Shown: positions 45,425-56,605 of the stretch, one piece after another
Numbering within the stretch: position 1 is the first letter of the stretch
Layout of the letters: the number at the start of each line of letters is the position of its first letter
Program-made: the position numbers and the translations under genes
Notes under the pieces: model-generated
Database searches by the model: none
Told to the model about the DNA's origin: nothing
What the model saw: only the letters and a program-made list of their open reading frames with translations
From: Candidatus Nitrosocosmicus oleophilus
Lineage (GTDB): Archaea > Thermoproteota > Nitrososphaeria > Nitrososphaerales > Nitrososphaeraceae
Length of the DNA stretch: 64,000 nucleotides
Assembly (NCBI RefSeq): GCF_000802205.1
Contig: NZ_CP012850.1
Location: 2,170,001 to 2,234,000 of the forward strand
Direction: 5' to 3'

Positions 45425-45598
45425 TCACATACCTGATTTCCTTGTAGTATTTTGTTCTGTAAAAGAGTACTCTTTATAGATATTTGATGAAGAAATCTGA
45501 GAGGATCTCAAATCTAGTCGTACCCATTCTATCTCAGAACTCTTAAATTCATTTATCACATCCGTTCCAGTATTTTTAAGAATTTTTTCTACTTGCAT
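45425..45598 (-). CDS. Small hypothetical protein (57 aa)
   Basis: 57 residues from ATG 45598 (MQVEKILKNTGTDVINEFKS). The frame is open further upstream (to 45682), but that extra 28-residue part is Cys/Tyr-rich and lacks protein-like character. No family is recognised; it is translationally close to the DUF5678-like gene. Confidence 0.45.
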   Translation of the reverse strand: MQVEKILKNTGTDVINEFKSSEIEWVRLDLRSSQISSSNIYKEYSFTEQNTTRKSGM

Positions 45599-45682
45599 TA
45601 GTATATGACAACAATAAAAAAGATAAACTTGTCTGCAATTTTTCTTTACAATTGATATGTAAATGAGATATTTATTTATCAC

Positions 45683-46077
45683 ATGTTAAATAATAGTTCA
45701 AAATTTGTTTTGACTGATGGAGCCTATGATTCAAATACTAACTTTATATATCTCCGAGAGAGCACGATCACTCCCACAATAGAGGAAAGACGGAACCTCA
45801 TCATTTCCACCAAAGAATGTCGGGTTAAGGAACAAGGAAGATTTGTTGCATTCAACGGATTCTCTCAGGTGAAAAAGGTAAGAAAGTACGGAGGTAGATG
45901 GATGGCTAAGACTGTGCTCTCATCTATCAAGAGAATGTTTGGCGAGTACATATCTGCCACACGAATTCATAATGTGGTAAAAGAGATGATGAAGGTATCC
46001 TTTTACAACCTGTTTAAAAGAAGTTAATACGATGTTTATTGCTATAATCGGAGAATAAGGAATTATGCACCAGAGCA
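45683..46077 (+). mobile_element. Truncated IS903-type element
   Basis: A transposase C-terminal fragment (VLTDGAYDSNTNFIYL, TVLSSIKRMFGEYISA) about 46% similar to the intact transposase at 28627, lacking the first D and the N-terminal part. The right end is kept: GGAGAATAAGGAATTATGCA precedes the position equivalent to the right inverted repeat (46060-46077, GAATTATGCACCAGAGCA). No left inverted repeat was found. This is a remnant of a different copy of the same family. Confidence 0.8.
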
Positions 46078-46325
46078 TCTTACAGCATTTATTATTTGGA
46101 TTGTTCCTAAAATAAAATCGAGTCAGGATTAATGGAAGGTTGATTGATATGTAGGTTAATTGATGAGTAAAAACGTAAAGTGTAGTGTAATATTCAATAT
46201 AAGACGCCAAGAACATCTTAGACTACCAACCAACAACCATAGAGTGATCAATCCAGTGATAGGAAGGAAAGGTCTATGAGTCTGTGCTTGTCAGGCTAAG
46301 AAGTTCATTATATGAGTAAGACGGG

Positions 46326-46541
46326 TCAGCGGGTCGATCTAGTCCGCTTATAATTTTCATAAGATTGATTTAGTTCGTAAGCAGCTGACACTATACGATT
46401 CGATATATTTGTCAGAACTTGTGGATCAAACTTTGAGGTATCCCGTTCTATCTCCTGCGAATATGTCTTGAGTTCTTGTAATTTTTCTTCCAACATGATA
46501 ATGCCTATGCCCAACCTTCTGAAATCATCTTCTGAACTCAT
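46326..46541 (-). CDS. Small hypothetical coiled-coil protein (71 aa)
   Basis: 71 residues, helical and charged (FRRLGIGIIMLEEKLQELKTYSQEIERD, SNRIVSAAYELNQSYENYK). No family is recognised. Starts with ATG; stands alone. Confidence 0.45.
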   Translation of the reverse strand: MSSEDDFRRLGIGIIMLEEKLQELKTYSQEIERDTSKFDPQVLTNISNRIVSAAYELNQSYENYKRTRSTR

Positions 46542-46718
46542 ATAGAGTTCTATATTATAGAAGTATTAAAACTCGCCGTCCTTAAAGACTAACAAGATCT
46601 AGACCCCTAACTTGGTGTTAATGACGAGTCTGAGTTTGGTTTTGATCCTGGTTTCCTACTACTATTTTTCTTACGCCTTTTTATTAGTAGAATCCATTTA
46701 TAAGGGATAATATTATCA

Positions 46719-46737
46719 CGGGCCCGAAGGGCTTCGA
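46719..46737. other. attachment-site-like repeat (distal copy)
   Basis: CGGGCCCGAAGGGCTTCGA, an exact direct repeat of the 3' end of the tRNA-Arg gene at 49331-49349. It is not part of a tRNA here, because no matching acceptor or D arm precedes it on the minus strand. It marks the far end of an integrated element. Confidence 0.75.
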
Positions 46738-46929
46738 ATCCATGAGGTATATGGGAACTGTTAATTAAATAAATTTTTTTAGACATCAAGTCCTATTGGA
46801 GTCATTTCAAAAGAGAGCGTAGTTGGAGTAACGATTCTAGTATGTATTCATTAGATAAAGTAAATATTCCTAAAGTAGTCCGAGAAAAAATAAATTTGAA
46901 AATAGAGAGTAATGGAGGCGAATCATTGA

Positions 46930-47121
46930 TTGATAGGACAAGATCGAGAAATAGAAATAAAGCGTAAAATAATTAATACATTGAAAACATTTAGGTCGAT
47001 TGGAATTTTAGGTGACTCGGATGTAAAGATAAACGGCTTAGACGAAGAAAACGATTACCTTAAGATAACAGGTGAATATCAATATAAGAATTTATTCGAT
47101 AAATTTTCGCTTGAAGATTGA
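46930..47121 (+). CDS. Small hypothetical protein (63 aa)
   Basis: 63 residues starting at TTG 46930, with GGAGG at 46914-46918. Sequence such as REIEIKRKIINTLKTFRSIG and DVKINGLDEENDYLKITGEYQ reads as protein-like, but no family is recognised. Inside the integrated element. An overlapping 41-codon frame (46843-46968, MYSLDKVNIPKVVREKINLK) could be a companion gene. Confidence 0.4.
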   Translation: MIGQDREIEIKRKIINTLKTFRSIGILGDSDVKINGLDEENDYLKITGEYQYKNLFDKFSLED

Positions 47122-47393
47122 ACCTTTGACATTAGTTTAAGCGAATCTACTATACATCCTACAAATGCAAATATCACCCCAATCAAGAAAGCATTTAAAA
47201 TGAGTTAAATATTGACAATGGACGGCGTATTTGATTACAAAGTAATCCTTGTTGCTAGAGGCTATATTTTTGCCAAACTTAATAAAAAGTATACTCCTCA
47301 AATCACTTGCATCTGAGTGATTGTTTGAAATATTTGTATTTGTAGGGCTTGAGGTGTCTGGACTTGGTCTTAATTTATCTATGACTATAGGGC

Positions 47394-47513
47394 TTAACGT
47401 CTTTCCATACGTTGATATTGCTTTTTTTGCATATGATGTCCTACAACAACGGCTCCAGCGACTGAAGTTCCTCCTGCGATCATTCCACCAACGACAAGTC
47501 TTCTTCCTACCAT
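47394..47513 (-). CDS. Tiny glycine-zipper membrane protein (39 aa)
   Basis: 39 residues, MVGRRLVVGGMIAGGTSVAG then AVVVGHHMQKKQYQRMERR. A single Gly/Ala-rich hydrophobic helix with G-x3-G spacing is followed by a basic tail with HH, suggesting a small oligomerising membrane protein. The start is ATG. Not assigned to a family. Confidence 0.4.
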   Translation of the reverse strand: MVGRRLVVGGMIAGGTSVAGAVVVGHHMQKKQYQRMERR

Positions 47514-47809
47514 AATTTGAATATACCGTGGATTATTATTTAAATTTTACCTAGCTATGGGTATGAAGTGTGTACGCATCTTTGTCTGTCGCTAAAGAAA
47601 TACTTACTACTGAATGCGATACCTCACAAAATACCACAAACATGTTCTTATCGGGCAGTTGAATTTGCTGACAAGAGAGAGTAGTTGTACTTAGTTGCTT
47701 TAATCATCGATTATAATCGACCGAATTTCTGTAGAACAACCATATTATATAATTGCATCAATTCTATCTTCACCGATAAGTTAAACTAAAACTTCCCACA
47801 AATATTCAT

Positions 47810-48247
47810 ATGTCTTCTACAGAACACAAACGGATTGTTCACGAATTCATTGATGAAACATACAACAAAGGGAATCTAAAAAATACAGATAGATACGTAA
47901 CTTCTGATTTCATATACCATGCTCGTGGTGTGAGCATCGAAGGGATCGAAGCCTATAATGAATGGGTTTCCTCAGATCGTAGCATATTTCCCAATATTCA
48001 TGTTACAATCGTAGATAGCATAGAAGAGTCAGAGTCCGGTAGAGTTGCTTCAGCTTTTATCGTAGAAGGTACTCAAGGAAAGGAAATTCCTGGCATCCCA
48101 ACTACCAATAAGGATTTTGAAACAGTAGGAATGAACATGTTCCATTTTCAAGATAACAAGATAAAAGAGGGATGGGTTGTAGTTGATGCGCTTACTGCGG
48201 CAATACAGCTTGGTGCGATCAACTTATCAACTTCTGAGGCCGACTAG
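47810..48247 (+). CDS. SnoaL-like ester cyclase (NTF2-like fold)
   Basis: 145 residues. Landmarks: VHEFIDETYNKGNLKNTDRYV, FIYHARGVSIEGIEAYNEWVSSDR, FPNIHVTIVDSIEE, VEGTQGKEIPGIPTTNKDFE, GMNMFHFQDNKIKEGWVVVD. This is the SnoaL/polyketide-cyclase-like NTF2 fold used by stress and secondary metabolism proteins; the active His/Asp pair of true cyclases is only partly present (YHARG, FHF). It probably binds a small hydrophobic molecule. It lies within the decayed integrative element as one of its few intact cargo genes. Confidence 0.85.
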   Translation: MSSTEHKRIVHEFIDETYNKGNLKNTDRYVTSDFIYHARGVSIEGIEAYNEWVSSDRSIFPNIHVTIVDSIEESESGRVASAFIVEGTQGKEIPGIPTTNKDFETVGMNMFHFQDNKIKEGWVVVDALTAAIQLGAINLSTSEAD

Positions 48248-48488
48248 AAATTTATTTGTCTATCCAAAATGCTATATTTTATGAATTGGCAAAGGTCTAA
48301 ATGAAGTAGTATCTGCTCTGAACGAGATTAGCACCCACACTGCATCATAGATAATTTTTGGTTTTGAATTTATCAATAAATTGTTATATTTGCCATACTT
48401 ACCATATTGAATGACCAAACCGTATAATATCCCAAATTAAAACTCAGATGCAAAAAACATTATAGGGTCCATTATCGAATCAGGTTTA

Positions 48489-48761
48489 GTGTTACTATTC
48501 TATAGTGCTGGTAATTATGTCAAACATAAAGAAATGTTTTGCAGTGCTTCAGAGAAATTTAATGAAAATTCATTTGCACTAGTTCAGTGTGGATATTTAT
48601 TAGTAAATAAAAAGATTGTCAGAAAAGAACCAAAACAAGAATTAGACATAGTAGAAGCGAACAAGCATTTTGGAGATGTAATTAACCTAATTGATAAAAA
48701 AGACCATTTTATCCTCTTCGTAAATTGGCGTAAAGTCACCCCATTTGAGGTAATTCCATGA
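48489..48761 (+). CDS. Hypothetical frame overlapping the integrase remnant
   Basis: 90 codons from GTG 48489. The first two thirds (YVKHKEMFCSASEKFNENSF, ALVQCGYLLVNKK) look protein-like; the last third is antisense to the integrase remnant. If it is a gene, it was truncated or extended by the rearrangement that cut the integrase. Low confidence. Confidence 0.25.
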   Translation: MLLFYSAGNYVKHKEMFCSASEKFNENSFALVQCGYLLVNKKIVRKEPKQELDIVEANKHFGDVINLIDKKDHFILFVNWRKVTPFEVIP

Positions 48762-49329
48762 GCTCACTCTTATTCCAGAAGAAATCATTACCAAAACGAT
48801 TGATTTGACCCTACGGTCAGGGTATTGAATTAACTTTTTAATTTCTTCTATGGTTGGTGGTCGATCGTTGGAATATCTAACTCCTTTCTTTATACCCTTT
48901 GATATTATTTTTCAATTAACAGTAATTCTATTCATTTCACAAAATCTTTTAATAGGTTCAAAATATTTCCTTATAGTTTCTGTAGATATCTCTCCTCGTT
49001 CTACCATTTTATTCTGTACCGTAAAGAATCTGAATAATTCATTCCCAAGCCAAGAGATATCATCTCCTTTTTCTATTATCATTTTATGGAATGCGGCAAT
49101 TTTCTTCTATGGACTTGGATCTTATATTTAAGAAATCAAGAACCACTTGTAATCTTTTCGGATGATGACGCTTTGATTCATTGGAACTTAATACAAACAT
49201 AAATTTTTCATGAGAAGTGAAACTGAGAGGACCCTTCTGAATTTCCGAATCTTCAGAGGAGTCGTAAATTGAATTCATGAATGTTACATATAGTATTGAT
49301 TTGGGCCATAAAAAAGAAAGAGATATCAA
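48687..49329 (-). pseudogene. int: Tyrosine recombinase (integrase) remnant next to tRNA-Arg
   Basis: On the minus strand from ATG 49329 (or 49278) three frame pieces read as an archaeal integrase. The first gives SSNESKRHHPKRLQVVLDFL; a frameshift near 49085-49090 leads to GDDISWLGNELFRFFTVQNK and KYFEPIKRFCEMNRITVN; a TGA (normally Trp) interrupts, then KKGVRYSNDRPPTIEEIKKL, IQYPDRRVKSIVLVMISSGI, RVSSWNYLKWGDF, which includes the first catalytic Arg (SGIR) of the tyrosine recombinase fold. The C-terminal part with the remaining Arg/His and the nucleophilic Tyr is missing beyond 48687. It lies directly beside the tRNA-Arg 3' end, the usual position of archaeal integrase genes. Confidence 0.82.
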
Positions 49330-49330
49330 A

Positions 49331-49349
49331 CGGGCCCGAAGGGCTTCGA
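49331..49349. other. attachment-site-like repeat (tRNA copy)
   Basis: CGGGCCCGAAGGGCTTCGA, identical to 46719-46737. It covers the acceptor 3' strand and part of the T arm of tRNA-Arg, the usual crossover region for archaeal integrases. Confidence 0.75.
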
Positions 49350-49425
49350 TCCCTCGACTTCCGGCTTTCTTCTTAATTATCTTAGATAGAAGGCAGGCGC
49401 TCTATCCATGCTGAGCTACGGACCC
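49331..49425 (-). tRNA. tRNA-Arg (anticodon TCT) with a 20-nt intron
   Basis: The acceptor stem GGGTCCG pairs with CGGGCCC; the discriminator is G. D-arm GCTC/GAGC, T-stem GAGGG/CCCTT. The anticodon loop is CTTCTA + A with anticodon TCT, interrupted between positions 37 and 38 by a 20-base intron (49367-49386) at the canonical site; without it the RNA is 75 nt. Anticodon stem CCTGC/GCCGG has one T-C mismatch, and the T-loop is ATCGAAG instead of the usual TTCGAAT, so integrity is a little doubtful. A TATA box lies about 30 bases upstream. Confidence 0.8.
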
Positions 49426-49450
49426 TCAAAAAATGGTGATTGGTATTTCC

Positions 49451-49460
49451 ATATAAAATT
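49451..49460 (-). promoter_or_regulatory. TATA box of tRNA-Arg
   Basis: AATTTTATAT on the minus strand, about 30 bases from the tRNA 5' end. Confidence 0.5.
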
Positions 49461-50148
49461 GTTGGGCTTTAAATTGACTTTGTCCGCCTGAGGGACATGG
49501 GTTTTTTGCTGTAATGAATTTCAATCAAGTTCATCCCATCCTTACTTGCTTAACGGTCGTAAGAGACTGTGATCCTCGTAAAATCATGGTGTTTCCTTGG
49601 ATACCTTAACTTATTAATTATTTTAACACTTCATCTGAGAGCTACCCTCATTATTTCTTGTCCTACTGTGTTCTGGTGATTAAGGGCATCGGGCTAAGAA
49701 TTTTCATTTTAATAAATATTGACCTATTATAGTATTTTCTATAATTTTCATAATATATTGAGGAAAAGGTACAAGTTATGGACAATCACAGTTCCTTTCT
49801 AAGAATATCTATGCGCAGGCGAGTAGTCTAAGAATACAAGAGTTAATTAGATGCTAGGAGTTTTCTTGCTCTCTGCATATGGTATATATGGTTCACAGAT
49901 ACGAATGTTATATAAGCAGATTCGTATATAGTCAGATATATATTGGATAATTATGACAATAGTTGTATACCCCAGTATACTTTTTATGTCTCTGTGTCTC
50001 ATTTTATTAACCAGCGAGGTTAACTGAAACTATTAAAACGTCAGTACCTGGTTTGCAAATATGACTTTTCAAAAAAGGCCAAAGTGGCATAAGGCTAGTT
50101 TTGACATCGTCGTGTCTAATTAATCATTATGTCTATATGAAAACCCGT
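49461..50148. other. Intergenic region upstream of the PHA locus
   Basis: No gene. TGTCCGCCTGAGGGACA at about 49480 forms a short stem followed by a T-run, of unclear use. Confidence 0.35.
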
Positions 50149-50149
50149 T

Positions 50150-50235
50150 TATATATAAAAATAGAATGACCAGGCGTCAGATGGGCTCGGCACTAAAACA
50201 AGTGAGCCTCCGGTTTCATCTCATTCAATCGGCTA
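50150..50235 (+). ncRNA. Candidate small RNA or structured leader upstream of phaE
   Basis: A clear TATA box TTTATATATAA (50150-50160) is followed, about 25 bases further at the expected start of transcription, by a GC-rich islet in AT-rich DNA. The islet forms a hairpin: AGATG + GGCTC (50179-50188) with GAGCC (50204-50208) and CATCT (50217-50221). It could be a separate small RNA or a 250-base leader of the phaE-phaC mRNA. Confidence 0.45.
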
Positions 50236-50436
50236 GTATGTTCATAGAAAATATATTGGCATAACCCTTATCAGACAATGAAACCATTGAGTTTCATCAC
50301 GCATCTTAGTTCCTTTCGTCAATTGTGATTATGATAAAGTTAATATCCGCAATAGACATACAAATTCATATCAACTGCAAAACAACTCTTAATAAATACG
50401 GAAAATATGTTAACAAAAATGGGGTGAATAGAATCA

Positions 50437-51018
50437 TTGCAAAGTGACCAAAAGGACCAAAATAATGAGAATATTGATTCGGCTAAGCTACCCTTTGTTA
50501 ATGAAAAATTCGTTGATTTATTTGAGAATTTCTTTAAGCAGCTTACGGAATTGAATAAAATTTCTACAGTTGGTCCTTTTATTTCGTTGATTAATGATCC
50601 TCAAATTAATATGAATAACATGAGGGAATACGGAAATGTCCTGATTAACTATCAAAGATATCTCAATAAATATCTGACCCAAATGATTAATTCATATTAT
50701 CAAGCTTTAGACAAAGTTTCTGCTGGGATACAAGGTAAAGATGCCCATGAAGCCCGCATGTTAATTATTAATTCATTTGAAGATGTTTTCTCCGCTATGT
50801 TTGAATCCAAGGATTTTTCTGTTAACTATAACAATTTAATTAATATATATATCGATTTAAACAAGAGCTATCAAAAATTTTTTGATGCGTCAGTTCCATT
50901 TATGGGAAGACAGTCATTGAGCAAAGAAGAAAAAGATTTATTATTCAAAGACCTATATGAAATAAAGAAGATTACTTTAGAAATCAAAAACTGGATGAAA
51001 GAGAGAAAAAATGAATAA
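50437..51018 (+). CDS. phaE: PHA synthase subunit PhaE (class III)
   Basis: 193 residues starting with TTG 50437, with GGGGTGA (50421-50427) placed as ribosome-binding site. All-helical protein: NEKFVDLFENFFKQLTELNK, YQRYLNKYLTQMINSYYQAL, NYNNLINIYIDLNKSYQKFF, VPFMGRQSLSKEEKDLLFKDLYE. This is the PhaE family, the non-catalytic partner of PhaC in archaeal and class III PHA synthases. It is shorter than many bacterial PhaE proteins, as is usual in archaea. phaC overlaps it by 8 bases, so expression is coupled. The TTG start is unusual but no ATG is available near the domain start. Confidence 0.85.
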   Translation: MQSDQKDQNNENIDSAKLPFVNEKFVDLFENFFKQLTELNKISTVGPFISLINDPQINMNNMREYGNVLINYQRYLNKYLTQMINSYYQALDKVSAGIQGKDAHEARMLIINSFEDVFSAMFESKDFSVNYNNLINIYIDLNKSYQKFFDASVPFMGRQSLSKEEKDLLFKDLYEIKKITLEIKNWMKERKNE

Positions 51019-52084
51019 AACAATTCTGGACCACTATTTGAATGAGTATGTTAATTTTGTAAACGAACCAGAAAATTTTAGAAAATTAACCGAGATGAAA
51101 AAATTATTATCAAATATTGAAAAAATTGAAACAGGACAGACCGAGTATGAGGTCATAAAGGAGACAGGTCTTTTTCGATTATTACATTATAAACCAACTA
51201 AAGAACGTGTTTACAAACACCCGTTGCTTATAGTATATGCTCTAATCAACAAGTCATACATTCTAGATTTGCAACCAAACAAGAGTTGGATAAAAAATAT
51301 TCTAGATCAAGGCATTAACGTTTATCTTCTTGACTGGAAGTCACCTGGCAAATTTGACAAATTTACAACTCTTGATGATTACGTTAATCTTTTCATTTAT
51401 GATTGCGTGGAGATAATCAAAAGCATCGAAAATATAGACAAGGTATCGCTTCAGGGCTATTGTATGGGTGCTACAATGTCGCTAATCTATACGTCACTAT
51501 ACCAGAAAAATGTAAAGAATTTGATAACTGTAGCCCCGGTTGTTGATACCGAAAAAGACAAGACTGTCATAAAGAATATGTCTCAGAATATGGATATTGA
51601 CAAAGTTTTATCCCATTATGAAAACTTTCCTTATGAGTTATTATATAGCCTTTACGCATCTTTAAAACCATTTAAACAGGGGGTTAACAAGTACTTGAAT
51701 TTGTTTGATAATCTTAAAGACGAAAGTTTTGTTCAAAATTTCTTGAGGGTTGAAAAATGGTTGTATGATACCCCACCTATTGCAGGAGAGACATTTAGGC
51801 AGTGGATTAAAGATATTTATCAAAAGAACCTTTTTTCAAAAAATAAACTGGTTGTGGGTGAACATCGGATAAATCTAGCTAATATCAGAGTTCCTCTTTT
51901 AAATGTAGTAGCCGATCAAGACCATCTTGTTTCCCCGGAATGTAGTGTCTCTCTGAATAATCTTGTTTCAAGCACAGATAAGAATTTGATGAGATTTTCG
52001 ACAGGCCACGTAGGATTGATAGCTAGTGGGTATTCTCAAAACGTGGTGTTGCCCAAGTTGGGCAATTGGATAAAAATTCATTGA
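51011..52084 (+). CDS. phaC: Class III polyhydroxyalkanoate synthase PhaC
   Basis: 357 residues. An alpha/beta-hydrolase fold with the PHA synthase lipase-box GYCMG (nucleophile Cys151) in place of Ser, Asp304 in ADQDHLV and His333 in FSTGHVGL, the catalytic triad that polymerises (R)-3-hydroxyacyl-CoA. Also conserved: LLHYKPTKERVY, NVYLLDWKSPG and WLYDTPPIAGETFRQW. Class III synthases need PhaE, encoded by the overlapping upstream gene. The product is carbon-storage granules (PHB/PHBV). No 3-ketothiolase or reductase gene is in this window. Confidence 0.95.
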   Translation: MNKTILDHYLNEYVNFVNEPENFRKLTEMKKLLSNIEKIETGQTEYEVIKETGLFRLLHYKPTKERVYKHPLLIVYALINKSYILDLQPNKSWIKNILDQGINVYLLDWKSPGKFDKFTTLDDYVNLFIYDCVEIIKSIENIDKVSLQGYCMGATMSLIYTSLYQKNVKNLITVAPVVDTEKDKTVIKNMSQNMDIDKVLSHYENFPYELLYSLYASLKPFKQGVNKYLNLFDNLKDESFVQNFLRVEKWLYDTPPIAGETFRQWIKDIYQKNLFSKNKLVVGEHRINLANIRVPLLNVVADQDHLVSPECSVSLNNLVSSTDKNLMRFSTGHVGLIASGYSQNVVLPKLGNWIKIH

Positions 52085-52091
52085 ATCCGTT

Positions 52092-52400
52092 TTAGCTCTT
52101 TTGTGAATTCTTTTGTTTGCGAGCCAGAGGTATGATAATTACTTGCACGAGATCACCTTCTTCAATGCCTAAGGCTTGTCGCTCTGCTTCTGGAATTGAT
52201 ATTCTGCCACCACTCTGGACGTTTGTCTTAAACATGGCATTATAATTAGTAAAGCCTTGAAGCGAAGAGAACATGTTTTGGAAAGCGTTATATTGAAAAT
52301 TTGAAAACTGTCTTACTAGGTCTTGTTGAAATTCTGCAGTTTTTTCAATAGTCTTTTTTAAGTCAGTAGGCTTATCGCCATTTTCATTTTCATTACTCAT
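52092..52400 (-). CDS. Phasin-like protein with C-terminal AbrB (SpoVT) domain
   Basis: 102 residues. The N-terminal half is helical and amphipathic (LKKTIEKTAEFQQDLVRQFSNFQYNAFQNMF), like a phasin that coats PHA granules. The C-terminal half (about residues 58-95) is an AbrB/SpoVT swapped-hairpin domain: KTNVQSGGRISIPEAERQAL, GIEEGDLVQVIII. The domain usually binds DNA. A combination of both suggests a granule-associated regulator sensing PHA, like PhaR in bacteria although unrelated to it. It converges with phaC, 8 bases from its stop. Confidence 0.75.
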   Translation of the reverse strand: MSNENENGDKPTDLKKTIEKTAEFQQDLVRQFSNFQYNAFQNMFSSLQGFTNYNAMFKTNVQSGGRISIPEAERQALGIEEGDLVQVIIIPLARKQKNSQKS

Positions 52401-52456
52401 AGAAATTTAGATATCTTATCAATATTTTAATGTTGTAAAGGTTTTATAAAAAAAGT

Positions 52457-53284
52457 TCAAGAGTCTATAAATTTTTCAATTATTTCATAAAATTCAAATG
52501 GCTTTTCTACATACGGCGTGTGACCGCATTCCTCCATTATCAATGTTTTCCCATTCGGCATTTGCTTAAAATATTCTATATTTTCTACTGGTATGGTAGT
52601 ATCATTTCTTCCCCAGATGACCAACGTGGGGATATCTATTTCCGCCAATCTTTTTCGTAAAGATTGATCTTTGCGCATTGCTAGCAAAGTGGAAATGAGT
52701 GAATATTTGGCGTTGGGAAGTCTCATTCTATTTACATAATCTTTAACTGTTGCTAAATCGACGACATATTCTTTGTTATTAGCCATCATCTCAAACGCCC
52801 TGTGGACATTCTCAGTCGTTGGATATAAACCCGAAAAAATATACTGACTAAGAACATATGTTGGCTTTTCCAATGTCCCGGCAGGAGATACAAGTATGAT
52901 TTTTTCAAAGAAATCTTTATGAGTTAAACTGTACTCGAGAGCTAACTGCCCCCCAAATGACGAGCCGATTATTATGGGTTTATGAATTTGCATTTCCTTA
53001 AAGAATTCCTCTAGGGATCTAATAAAAAATTCAACTGTATATTCTATTAAGGGTTTTTCACTATATCCAAATCCTATAAGATCAGGAATTACTACATTGT
53101 ATTTTGTAAGTAAAGGCCACAATTCAGACCATCTTTCTGCAGAGGCGCCTAACCCATGCAACAATACAATAGTTTTCTTTGATTCTGGACGATCAAACTT
53201 AATATATCTTATATTGTAACCTAGGATTTTAATAAAATCCATAGTTTGATTACTTTTTTTGTGTTGATTGAATACCAGGCTCAA
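52457..53284 (-). CDS. Alpha/beta hydrolase near the PHA genes
   Basis: 275 residues. Oxyanion HGLG at 43-46, nucleophile Ser109 in GSSFGG, Asp in GRNDTTIP and His in CGHTPYVEKP complete the triad. A cap region lies between about 130 and 200. The sequence is of the general esterase/lipase type related to MhpC-like hydrolases. Its place beside phaEC hints at PHA metabolism (for example oligomer hydrolysis), but a depolymerase-specific motif is not seen. An internal ATG at 53242 is an alternative start. It is co-directional with the phasin-like gene. Confidence 0.82.
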   Translation of the reverse strand: MSLVFNQHKKSNQTMDFIKILGYNIRYIKFDRPESKKTIVLLHGLGASAERWSELWPLLTKYNVVIPDLIGFGYSEKPLIEYTVEFFIRSLEEFFKEMQIHKPIIIGSSFGGQLALEYSLTHKDFFEKIILVSPAGTLEKPTYVLSQYIFSGLYPTTENVHRAFEMMANNKEYVVDLATVKDYVNRMRLPNAKYSLISTLLAMRKDQSLRKRLAEIDIPTLVIWGRNDTTIPVENIEYFKQMPNGKTLIMEECGHTPYVEKPFEFYEIIEKFIDS

Positions 53285-53636
53285 TTGTTGAATAATGTTG
53301 TATATTTGTTATGTTTAATATACATAATTTTTAATAGAAATATTATTTTTTATAAGGAAAATACAGGATAAGACTCCATCAAATCATTTTCTGTATAATT
53401 TTAGAAATTCATACTAATAGCTATTCTTTACGCATGAAATAGAAATGTAGTTCATATTTTTGTGCTTTTGGTTCACGCTACATTACTGTAGTAGTGATGA
53501 TGATGATGATGCAGTGCAATCAAGAAGAAGATAAAACATGTATTTGCATACATACTCAGATACTCAGATACCTTCCTACTTACTAGTTAGCTATCTATAT
53601 ACACTTACACATATATCCACATACTTACTTGTCGGT
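53285..53636. other. Spacer between the hydrolase gene and 23S rRNA
   Basis: No gene. It includes a (TGA)n microsatellite at 53495-53512 and several ACATA/ACTTA-rich repeats. Confidence 0.4.
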
Positions 53637-53654
53637 TGTAATTTTTTAATTACA
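53637..53654 (-). terminator. Short hairpin at the 23S 3' end
   Basis: TGTAATT and AATTACA with a TTTT loop immediately flank the 3' end of 23S rRNA. It may take part in rRNA 3' processing or termination. Confidence 0.4.

Positions 53655-56605
<2,951 letters not shown>

Noticed and set aside
46719-46745. A second tRNA gene at 46.7 kb
   Set aside because: Only the 3' strand of acceptor and part of the T arm is present; the complementary acceptor, D and anticodon arms are missing.
48850-49131. 93-codon plus-strand membrane protein
   Set aside because: It is antisense to the integrase remnant, whose reading across frames is clearly protein-like.
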